A stretch of 8,321 bases of DNA from JAYEJW01 sp034716535 (lineage in GTDB: Bacteria > Pseudomonadota > Gammaproteobacteria > Chromatiales > Chromatiaceae). The notes beneath the pieces are model-generated. The model searched no databases. It saw only the letters and a program-made list of their open reading frames with translations, and had not been told where the DNA came from. Shown here piece after piece: positions 1 to 5,704 of this stretch (within the stretch, counting starts at the first letter, position 1; each line of letters opens with the position of its first letter). The position numbers and the translations under genes were made by a program. The stretch covers positions 1-8,321 of the forward strand of contig JAYEJW010000474.1 in the NCBI GenBank assembly GCA_034716535.1, written 5' to 3'.

Positions 1-47
1 CCGCGTTCCTCCGGGCTGCACTCTCCCCCTTGTGGGCTTCGCTCAGC

Positions 48-62
48 AACGAAACTGTCGTT
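48..62. repeat. Small inverted repeat upstream of the first gene
   Basis: AACGA at 48-52 is complementary to TCGTT at 58-62, with a 5-nt loop. It lies 21 bp ahead of the first start codon and just before the ribosome binding site. It could be a weak hairpin in the leader or a protein-binding site, and a match this short can occur by chance. The rest of 1-82 shows no gene. Confidence 0.25.
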
Positions 63-82
63 AGGAGAACGGGAGCGGTCCC

Positions 83-628
83 ATGTCAGAAAAGACCTTG
101 AATGCAGCGAATAAGTATGCCTGGGCGGCTCTGCTGTGCGGGCTGGCGTTTTCGGCCTGGGCAGAGGAGAAGACGATCCGGATACTCGCGCCCTGGGAAG
201 CCGAGGGGAAGATGTATCAAATCGGGACGGAAGAGGTACAGTTCCTTGGGGAGTTGGAGGGAATCATGTACGTGGATAGCGGCGAAGGGAGCTTTGACAC
301 TGCGCTCTTCGTTTGTCCCGTCGTGCATCGACTCGATACGTCGACAGACAAGACGAGCGTAACAGGGCACTGTCAGATCGTCGCCGCCGAAGGCAACGTC
401 TTTGGACGGTTCAGCTGCGCCGGAAAGCCGGGCACCTGTTCCGGGTTGTTCGAGATCACGTCGGGTACGGATGATTTCGAGGGAATCACAGGCAGCGGCG
501 AGATTCAGTTGAGAACCGCACTGAGCTCGATGATCAGGGGTCAGGCTAGCGGATCGGTGGTGGCAGAAGCGGCCGGACTCGCGGTTTGGCCGAGCCTGTC
601 GGTCAGTTTCCCCGGAAAAGAGCCGTAA
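83..628 (+). CDS. Exported four-cysteine protein of unknown function
   Basis: This is a 181-residue protein that I do not recognise as a named family. Residues 1-27 form a signal peptide: a Lys-containing start, a hydrophobic stretch at about 12-25, and an AWA site that predicts cleavage between A27 and E28. The mature part has four cysteines (C78, C97, C112, C119), which could form two disulfides in the periplasm. It is rich in short alternating beta-like segments. The stretch F132-E-G-I-T-G-S-G139 resembles the 'F-x-G-I-T-G-x-G' turn found in small beta-barrel proteins of the allene-oxide-cyclase/lipocalin-like type, but that link is only a suggestion. The ATG is preceded by GGGAG at 71-75, 7 nt away, which supports this start. 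The DUF2845 gene begins 15 bp after the stop, so the two are probably cotranscribed. The reading frame and signal peptide are secure; the function is unknown. Confidence 0.8.
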   Translation: MSEKTLNAANKYAWAALLCGLAFSAWAEEKTIRILAPWEAEGKMYQIGTEEVQFLGELEGIMYVDSGEGSFDTALFVCPVVHRLDTSTDKTSVTGHCQIVAAEGNVFGRFSCAGKPGTCSGLFEITSGTDDFEGITGSGEIQLRTALSSMIRGQASGSVVAEAAGLAVWPSLSVSFPGKEP

Positions 629-643
629 GCTGAGGAAAGACTT

Positions 644-955
644 ATGACCCGGCAAACACCAGTCGGAAGGAAGACGATTTCCGCGCCCCTACGGTTGACG
701 GCGATTTGCGCGCTGATCATATCGAGCGCGCTGGCGGCGACAACCCTGTCCGCTGCGTCGATGCGGTGCGGTTCGCGCCTTCTCAGCGACGGAAAGGTCC
801 CCGGGCCGACCATGCCCGAAGTCCTGCAAAGGTGCGGAGAACCTTACCTCGAACACCAGAATCAGTGGCTATACGTGCGCGGGGATGCCGTGTACCGCGT
901 GTACTTCAACGCCAACGGCGAATTGAGCAGAATAAAGCACGAGATCGCCCGCTAG
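644..955 (+). CDS. DUF2845 domain-containing exported small protein
   Basis: This is a 103-residue protein. Residues 1 to about 38 form a long signal peptide: a basic start with R3, R9 and K10, a hydrophobic stretch at about 19-32, and small residues at the end. The mature part fits the DUF2845 pattern: an M-R-C-G start (C42), an E-V-L-Q-R-C-G-E-P segment (C64), then a W-L-Y strand and a Y-F-N-A-N-G-E-L-S-R-I-K ending. The layout of helix, conserved 'CGEP', then strands resembles BamE/SmpA-like folds, but no function is established for this family. The two cysteines may form a disulfide in the periplasm. The start is supported by GAGGAAA at 632-638, about 5 nt before the ATG. The gene follows the previous one by 15 bp and probably shares its transcript. 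The family call is from memory of the motif and is fairly firm. Confidence 0.85.
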   Translation: MTRQTPVGRKTISAPLRLTAICALIISSALAATTLSAASMRCGSRLLSDGKVPGPTMPEVLQRCGEPYLEHQNQWLYVRGDAVYRVYFNANGELSRIKHEIAR

Positions 956-963
956 CGCTCTCC

Positions 964-979
964 CGGCGGGCTGCCGCCG
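964..979 (+). terminator. GC-only hairpin just after the DUF2845 gene
   Basis: CGGCGG at 964-969 pairs perfectly with CCGCCG at 974-979 across a 4-nt loop. It begins 9 bp after the DUF2845 stop, where a terminator would be expected. No T-run follows on the plus strand, so it is not a textbook intrinsic terminator. It could still stabilise the mRNA 3' end. It also lies within about 25 bp of the point where nitrilase similarity on the other strand ends. Confidence 0.35.
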
Positions 980-989
980 TAGCGGGGCC

Positions 990-1085
990 CGTTGCGGCCT
1001 GTCCGACGAGTTCTGCCCCGCGCTGAACCGTCGCCTCGCGGTCGAGGACGCACGACGGATGTTGGACAACAGCGATCTTCGGCAT
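990..1085 (-). pseudogene. Nitrilase N-terminal remnant (truncated)
   Basis: Read on the minus strand from the ATG at 1085, the first roughly 31 codons resemble the N-terminus of nitrilase/carbon-nitrogen hydrolase enzymes. The visible pattern is M-P-K-I-A-V-V-Q followed by V-L-D-R-E-A-T, then an amphipathic helix ending near G-Q-A-A. In intact nitrilases the next segment is a strand ending in the catalytic Glu (a V-F-P-E motif). Here the reading becomes Ala/Arg-rich low-complexity sequence and no V-F-P-E is found. The frame runs on to a stop near 906, inside the DUF2845 gene on the other strand. All three catalytic residues (Glu, Lys, Cys) are missing, so no active enzyme is possible. The fragment lies about 210 bp downstream of tetR on the same strand, as if a TetR-linked nitrilase gene had been deleted. 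Its 3' limit is approximate. Chance similarity over 31 residues is possible but not likely, given the start codon and motif order. Confidence 0.55.
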
Positions 1086-1177
1086 CTTGGTAACCCCCGG
1101 GTCGCAAGCAGGTGTCCGCGAAGGACAACGTTCCTCTAACTCTAGCAAGCCCTTCATGATTCGTTTCCATCGAGGTG

Positions 1178-1202
1178 GGTCCGAAGGTGAAGAATTTGGA
1201 CC
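1178..1202 (+). repeat. Inverted repeat / stem-loop in the intergenic region
   Basis: GGTCCGAA at 1178-1185 faces TTTGGACC at 1195-1202 across a 9-nt loop. As plus-strand RNA this gives eight pairs, one of them G-U. On the minus strand the same position becomes an A-C mismatch. It lies in the 956-1296 gap. It may be an RNA hairpin or a binding site, and nothing nearby indicates which. Confidence 0.35.
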
Positions 1203-1260
1203 AAAGGCCCACAAATCCGGATCAGTAGTGAGCGCTTGCTCGGGTATCATGCTGAGGATG

Positions 1261-1278
1261 CGCCGCCGTGTGGCGGCG
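1261..1278 (-). terminator. Strong GC hairpin after tetR
   Basis: CGCCGCC at 1261-1267 pairs perfectly with GGCGGCG at 1272-1278 across a 4-nt loop, giving seven G-C pairs. On the minus strand it begins 18 bp past the tetR stop, the usual place for a terminator. No T-run follows in that direction, so stopping would need Rho or the stem alone. It sits between tetR and the nitrilase remnant. Confidence 0.4.
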
Positions 1279-1296
1279 GTTATCCGGTCCGGCGTG

Positions 1297-1854
1297 TCAC
1301 TGCTCCGGGGCTGTCAGAATCGCGTGCTTTAGCTTTAGAAATTCCCTGCGTTTCGCCATGGAATCGGGGATAAGCGTCGATTCGCCCATCATGTATACGA
1401 CCATCATTCGTCCCCGAATCTCCGCTTGCTCCCTTGAAAAACCGGCCTCGGAAAACATCCGGGCGGCGAACGAGAATCGTTTCTTCAGGGCTCGTTTGAA
1501 AACGCGGCTGGCGTTGATGTCCGACTGAGCCCAGTGCCAAAATGGGAGATCGTAACGCGCAAGGTTGCTAGCCGTGACCGTTTCCATGAGAAAAAGAATG
1601 CGCTCAGCGGGTGCGCCCGCCGAGCGCTTGGCAGCGGCGATTGCCGCATCCGTCATTTCACGTTCCCAGTAGTCGAGCAGTGCTTCGAGCAGTTCTCGTC
1701 GATTCTTGAAATGCCAGTAGAAGCTCCCTGTGGTTACGCCCATGTCTGCGGCGAGTGGCGCAACCTTTACGGCGTCGATGCCTTTTTCGCACAAGCCCAG
1801 TGCTGCCTTCAGCCAGTCGTCACGGGTCAATCGTGTCGTCTTGTCTTGGGCCAT
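1297..1854 (-). CDS. TetR/AcrR family transcriptional regulator
   Basis: This is a 185-residue one-component regulator, probably a repressor released by a small-molecule ligand. The N-terminal DNA-binding domain covers about residues 9-56: a first helix at D12-K24, the helix-turn-helix around L34-T42, and the family-typical recognition segment T41-T-G-S-F-Y-W-H-F-K-N-R52. The rest is the helical ligand-binding and dimer domain, whose sequence is too variable to name a ligand. I chose the ATG at 1854 because a GAGG motif lies 6 nt upstream on this strand. The longer form starting at 1920 would add 22 unusual residues and would run through the palindrome at 1896-1915. The gene is divergent from the MBL hydrolase gene, a common arrangement in which the regulator controls its neighbour and itself. 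GC is low for the window, with 30 of 60 bases at 1381-1440, which hints at a separate origin. Confidence 0.92.
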   Translation of the reverse strand: MAQDKTTRLTRDDWLKAALGLCEKGIDAVKVAPLAADMGVTTGSFYWHFKNRRELLEALLDYWEREMTDAAIAAAKRSAGAPAERILFLMETVTASNLARYDLPFWHWAQSDINASRVFKRALKKRFSFAARMFSEAGFSREQAEIRGRMMVVYMMGESTLIPDSMAKRREFLKLKHAILTAPEQ

Positions 1855-1865
1855 AGAGTCCTCTA

Positions 1866-1895
1866 TTGACCTCCGTTTCCTCGTTGTGCTAGAAA
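1866..1895 (+). promoter_or_regulatory. Possible sigma-70 promoter toward the MBL gene
   Basis: TTGACC at 1866-1871 matches the -35 consensus at five of six positions. TAGAAA at 1890-1895 matches the -10 at four of six, with an 18-bp spacer. The palindrome at 1896-1915 follows directly, so a bound repressor would cover the transcription start. The resulting leader would be about 180 nt. Only the motifs support this. Confidence 0.35.
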
Positions 1896-1915
1896 ACCAT
1901 AGAGTAATGTATGGT
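1896..1915. promoter_or_regulatory. 20-bp near-palindrome, candidate TetR operator
   Basis: ACCATA at 1896-1901 and TATGGT at 1910-1915 form a perfect 6-bp inverted repeat. Two of the four inner pairs also match, giving 8 of 10 across the 20 bp. Size and symmetry suit a TetR-family dimer. The site lies between tetR (starting at 1854) and the MBL gene, directly after a possible -10 box, so binding there could repress both directions. Which protein binds is inferred from position. Confidence 0.55.
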
Positions 1916-2083
1916 GCCACAGTCTAGCCGAAACGCGGTCTCAGGGTTTGGGAAGCTGTGGCTCTACCTCAGAGCCAAGTGTGGGCGTCAGTGGTCGACG
2001 GGTGTCCACTTCTCGGCGGGAAGGGTTCCTGCTCGATCGCTAGCGCGATTCGCGATAGTCTCAAGAATTCGGAGGAGAAGCAG

Positions 2084-3304
2084 ATGATGTCACCGGACAT
2101 GAAGACCGCCTGGAATGTCCTGCTCGTGATATGCGGGGCTGTTGGGAGCGTCATCTTGGCGGATCTGGGTCATACGGCTGGTGCCGAGGACAATGTTCCG
2201 CTCGGACGCACGCCCGCAGCGATCGTCGATGGCCAGTACCCCGCCAGTTATTTCCCCAATACCGAGCTGCTCGGCGCCGATGAGATGCGGATCATTGCCC
2301 TGGGCACCGGCATGCCGAACCAGACCAAGAGGGCTGTATCCATCTCGTACCTTGTCGAGCTGGGCAATGGAGACAAATTCCTGTTCGATATAGGCTCGGG
2401 CTCGTTGGCAAACCTGTTCTCCCTGCGCCCCGACTTCTCGAAGCTGGATAAGGTCTTCGCCAGTCACCTGCACGTGGACCACGTTGGCGACTTCATGGGA
2501 CTACACATCGGTGGCTGGTTGTCGGGGCGCTATACACCGATCCATATCTACGGGCCCACCGGCTCCAGCCCGGAGCTGGGGACCAAGGCGTTCGTCGAGG
2601 GCATGCAGAAGGGGTACGCCTGGGACCTCGCCACCCGTTCAGGCGCGCTGCCCGACAAGGGTGCGCAGATCGAGGTGCACGAGTTCGACTACAAGCAGGA
2701 AAACGAGATCGTCTACCAGGAGAACGGCGTAACCATCCGATCCTGGCCGGCCATTCACAGCCTGGACGGCTCGGTAAGCTACAGTCTCGAATGGAACGGG
2801 CTTAAGTACGTGTTTGGCGGGGATACCTATCCCAACCAGTGGTATGCGGAGTACGCAAAGGATGCGGACGTGGCTTCCCACGAGTGCTTCCTTCCGCCAA
2901 AGGCCCTGGCCGCATACTTTGGCTGGGATTTGTCCCAGGCGACCTATGTGTCCACGAGAATCCACACCGAGCCATCAGCCTTTGGGAAGGTCATGTCAGC
3001 TGTCAAGCCGCGCTTGGCCGTCGGTTACCACTCTGTGCAATCGCCGGAGAACAACGCCGCGATCATGGACGGCGTGCGCAAGACTTACGAAGGCCCCCTG
3101 GCCCTGGCGAGAGACCTGATGGTCATCAACGTCACCAAGGACACGATGAAGGTACGCATGGCAACGGTGGATGAGTATGTTCTGCCGCCCGATGTCACCG
3201 AGGCGTACAAGAAGGCACCACGCACTGACAAAAAACAGCCGTCCGAACACGTTCTGAGCGGCAAGTGGAAAGGCTACACTCCACCGCCCATGCCGAAGGA
3301 GTAG
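2084..3304 (+). CDS. Exported MBL-fold metallo-hydrolase (RNase Z/GntH-like)
   Basis: This is a 406-residue metallo-beta-lactamase-fold hydrolase. All seven metal ligands of the RNase Z/arylsulfatase-type pattern are visible: H128-L-H130-V-D132-H133, H225 (in A-I-H-S-L-D-G), D247 (in F-G-G-D-T-Y) and H316 (in G-Y-H-S). A dinuclear zinc site is therefore likely. The stretch A-L-G-T-G-M-P-N near residue 70 and the W-P-A-I-H and G-G-D-T-Y-P-N motifs recall proteins labelled GntH, the MBL member of guanitoxin clusters. No other gnt gene is present, so the substrate is open. Residues 1-34 look like a signal peptide, with a hydrophobic stretch at about 9-26 and A-G-A before the mature part, so the enzyme probably acts in the periplasm. 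The ATG at 2084 has a perfect GGAGGAG 6 nt upstream. A GTG at 1958 would add 42 residues ahead of the signal peptide and is less likely. It is divergent from tetR and probably controlled by it. Confidence 0.9.
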   Translation: MMSPDMKTAWNVLLVICGAVGSVILADLGHTAGAEDNVPLGRTPAAIVDGQYPASYFPNTELLGADEMRIIALGTGMPNQTKRAVSISYLVELGNGDKFLFDIGSGSLANLFSLRPDFSKLDKVFASHLHVDHVGDFMGLHIGGWLSGRYTPIHIYGPTGSSPELGTKAFVEGMQKGYAWDLATRSGALPDKGAQIEVHEFDYKQENEIVYQENGVTIRSWPAIHSLDGSVSYSLEWNGLKYVFGGDTYPNQWYAEYAKDADVASHECFLPPKALAAYFGWDLSQATYVSTRIHTEPSAFGKVMSAVKPRLAVGYHSVQSPENNAAIMDGVRKTYEGPLALARDLMVINVTKDTMKVRMATVDEYVLPPDVTEAYKKAPRTDKKQPSEHVLSGKWKGYTPPPMPKE

Positions 3305-3447
3305 CAGCGGCCAAGAAGGACAAGTACGGGACATGTGTGGCGGGCAAGACCGATCCGCCCATCAGGCGAAGCGACGGGGACACATCCTGGTTGCAGCGGG
3401 GGGAGAACTTTGGCGCCGAGCTGCCGATTCCCGCGGCTCGACGCCTG

Positions 3448-3467
3448 CGGACGGGGAGCTTCGTCCG
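3448..3467. terminator. Hairpin between convergent genes
   Basis: CGGACG at 3448-3453 pairs with CGTCCG at 3462-3467 across an 8-nt loop. It lies between the convergent MBL and peptidase genes, 25 bp past the peptidase stop, so it could serve either strand. No T-run follows on either side. A weaker 5-bp GGCGG/CCGCC repeat lies nearby at about 3340-3360. The rest of the 187-bp gap (3305-3491) shows no gene. Confidence 0.3.
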
Positions 3468-3491
3468 GCTGGCTGGAATCCTATCCTCCTG

Positions 3492-5609
3492 TCAATCGCG
3501 CCCTGTGGCCAGCGGCGCCGCGGTCGGCAGCTCGAGCTGCGGTCGCTCCTCGCTCAGCCACACCATGAGCCGGGAGTCGCCCGCCGGCCATTGCCCTTTC
3601 AATCGATTGGTCGGCGCATCGCCGGTGAAGACGAGATAGCTGTACTTGCCGTAGTGGGGCAGCTTGCGCGTGAGACCGGGTAGGGCGGCGGGATCTCCAG
3701 CGGCAACCCAGCCGATGGGTTGGTCGCTACGTTTGAAAACCAACGTCACACTCACATCACCCTCGGTAAGGGGTTCTCCCGGAAGGGCCAGGCTTCGCTT
3801 CGACGGGTCCAAAGTGAAGGTACTCGGGTCGCCGCCCAGATCCTTGAGGAACCTGTTGCTCCAGCCCAGAAGCCAGACCGGGGTGTCTTCGGGCAGCGCT
3901 TCCAGCTCCCTATCCTCGACGATCTTCCAGCCCGTTGACCCTTTGCTCCAGGCGGCGGCGAGCTCGCGATAGCCTGCGGTCAGGTCCTGGGGGGCGCCGG
4001 CCGGCAAAACGATCAGGCCTCGGTCTGCGCCGAACAGGGCGCTCAGGGTGGCGGGGGACTCGCCCGGCGCCAGGCGGCGGAAGAGGTCGAAGCGGGGATC
4101 GGCGGCCAGGCGCAGCGGCCTTCCGGGCAGGTCGAGCGCGAAGTCGGCGTCATGTCCCGTCAGGGGGATCCTGTGCCCGACGACCTCGCCGCCCTCCAGG
4201 TGCACCACGAGAGGCACCGTCAGCGGGAAGGGATCCGCGTCCTGGGTCTGCTCGATACTCCCGCTCAGCCGGTATCCGCCGTCCGTCCGCTCCGCCGTCA
4301 CCCCCGACAGCGCCAGGTCAGGGGCTCCGGTGCGTCTGGTCCACTGGGCGAAGAAGTCGGCAAGGTCCCGTCCGCTCTCCTGCTCGAAGGCCTTTCGCAG
4401 GTCGTCGAATCCGGCGGTGCGGAAGAGGTTGTCGCGATAGAAGCGCTTGAGGGCGGCGATGAAGGCGTCGTCGCCCAGGTCCCGCCGGATCATGTGGAGC
4501 ATCATCAGCGTCTTGCCGTAACCGATGGCCTGTGAGGCCGAGCCATGGCGGCCTCGGAAGGCGCGTATGGGGAAGTCCTTGCCGTCCCGTACGTAGTCGG
4601 CGTAAGACTTGAGGGCATCGCGCCGATAATCGGCACCTTGGCCGCGCTGCTCCTTCATCAGATGGTCCGCGAGGTAGGCGGTCAGCCCCTCGCTCCAGTT
4701 TCCGGACTCGTAGTCCACGTAGACACCGTTGCCCCACCAGTTGTGTAGGATCTCGTGGGGGAAGGAGGTGTGAACGATGAAGGGCAGGCGGATGACACGA
4801 GGACCGAGCAGGGTGAAGGAGGGCATCCCGTACCCGGTCTCCCAGAAGTTCTCCACCAGTGCAAACTTGGCATAGGGATAGGGACCGATGAGCCTGCTGT
4901 AAAGCTCCAGGTAGCGAGCGGTGGCCGCCAGGTAGCGGCCCGCAAGAGGTTCGTCCGGCTCGCGCAGATAGACTTGGGCCTCGGCGGTGGGTGTGAGGCG
5001 GGAGTAGCGCGCGAAGGGCGCCGCGATCAGATAGATGTCATCCTGTGGCTGTGTCTCGCTCCAGCCGATGCTTACGCCATCCGTCCTTGGGGTGACTGCC
5101 GGTCCGGCGCCTTGGGAGACGGCCGTCCAGCCCGTCGGAAGCTGTACGTTCAAGCCGAAGCGTTGGAGGCTATCGGTCATCCGCGGGTACCAGCCGCTGT
5201 TGCCGTCGAGCACGACGCCGTCCTCGCCGATGGTGCCGCGGCTCCATTGCCTGGCACGTCCCATGCCCTCCCGGATGTCCTCGAGGCCTTGTCTGATCTG
5301 CCCGCCGTAACGCAGGGTAACCGGTTCTGCGCCTTTGGCTTCAAGGCGGAATTGCTCCAGGTGATCCTGCCCGCCGATGCGGGTGATCGTGGCGTCGCCT
5401 TCCGCCACCTGCGGGTCCAGGTCGCGGTGCAACGAGAAGGTCCAGGTCTCAGCGCCGCGGGGCAGGGTGAGCCTGTCTTTTACCGCAAGGGTGCCCCGCT
5501 GCGGATCAAGGAGGACATTGATCTCATGCCCGACCACGGCCGGCTCGGCGTGCACGCCGGATGCAGCGAGCAGCATCGGGAAAGCAAGGAACTTCAAGAT
5601 CCTGGACAT
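3492..5609 (-). CDS. Exported M1-family-like zinc aminopeptidase
   Basis: This is a 705-residue protein with the layout of M1 aminopeptidases. A signal peptide covers residues 1-21, cleaved after V-H-A. A beta-rich N-terminal domain follows to about residue 230, then the catalytic domain at about 230-420. The zinc motif is H285-E286-I-L-H289, with the third ligand most likely E307 in N-W-S-E-G. That Glu is 18 residues after H289, one fewer than the 19 seen in leukotriene A4 hydrolase. Upstream, E253-N-F-W-E-T-G-Y-G-M-P-S264 takes the place of the GxMEN substrate loop. Y364 in I-G-Y-G-K fits the catalytic tyrosine. The C-terminal third is beta-rich and divergent, ending in a segment of unknown role. 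The family trims N-terminal residues from peptides; export suggests a periplasmic role. The ATG has GGAG 8 nt upstream. It is divergent from the ChaN-PDZ gene. GC is high, with 45 of 60 bases at 4081-4140. Confidence 0.9.
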   Translation of the reverse strand: MSRILKFLAFPMLLAASGVHAEPAVVGHEINVLLDPQRGTLAVKDRLTLPRGAETWTFSLHRDLDPQVAEGDATITRIGGQDHLEQFRLEAKGAEPVTLRYGGQIRQGLEDIREGMGRARQWSRGTIGEDGVVLDGNSGWYPRMTDSLQRFGLNVQLPTGWTAVSQGAGPAVTPRTDGVSIGWSETQPQDDIYLIAAPFARYSRLTPTAEAQVYLREPDEPLAGRYLAATARYLELYSRLIGPYPYAKFALVENFWETGYGMPSFTLLGPRVIRLPFIVHTSFPHEILHNWWGNGVYVDYESGNWSEGLTAYLADHLMKEQRGQGADYRRDALKSYADYVRDGKDFPIRAFRGRHGSASQAIGYGKTLMMLHMIRRDLGDDAFIAALKRFYRDNLFRTAGFDDLRKAFEQESGRDLADFFAQWTRRTGAPDLALSGVTAERTDGGYRLSGSIEQTQDADPFPLTVPLVVHLEGGEVVGHRIPLTGHDADFALDLPGRPLRLAADPRFDLFRRLAPGESPATLSALFGADRGLIVLPAGAPQDLTAGYRELAAAWSKGSTGWKIVEDRELEALPEDTPVWLLGWSNRFLKDLGGDPSTFTLDPSKRSLALPGEPLTEGDVSVTLVFKRSDQPIGWVAAGDPAALPGLTRKLPHYGKYSYLVFTGDAPTNRLKGQWPAGDSRLMVWLSEERPQLELPTAAPLATGRD

Positions 5610-5637
5610 GGTCGTAACTCCGGGCTGCAGTTGGTCG

Positions 5638-5668
5638 TTGGCCGCCGGTGGGGCGCCTGGTCCATAAT
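5638..5668 (+). promoter_or_regulatory. Possible promoter for the ChaN-PDZ/trhP operon
   Basis: CATAAT at 5663-5668 matches the -10 consensus at five of six positions. TTGGCC at 5638-5643 is a weak -35 (four of six), with a long 19-bp spacer. Transcription would start near 5675, after the GTG at 5648 and before the GTG at 5705, which favours the later start. The divergent peptidase gene must have its promoter in the same 95-bp gap, but no clear one was seen. Confidence 0.3.
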
Positions 5669-5704
5669 GCGGTGCGCCTCAATCCTTTTCCAGCGAGATT
5701 CCCC

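Noticed and set aside
86..655. A 189-codon minus-strand frame opposite the first gene
   Set aside because: The plus-strand frame has a good ribosome binding site and signal peptide; the minus-strand frame has neither.
1087..1332. An 81-codon plus-strand frame in the gap between the DUF2845 gene and tetR
   Set aside because: No family resemblance, no convincing ribosome binding site, and it overlaps the end of tetR.
1855..1920. N-terminal extension of the TetR protein from the ATG at 1920
   Set aside because: It would run through the palindrome, adds residues atypical of the family, and the ATG at 1854 has a good GAGG motif.
2084..3304. Calling the MBL protein an antibiotic-resistance beta-lactamase or a true RNase Z
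   Set aside because: The motifs are those of the wider RNase Z/arylsulfatase-like hydrolases. The signal peptide argues against a tRNA-processing RNase Z, and there is no class B beta-lactamase sequence pattern.
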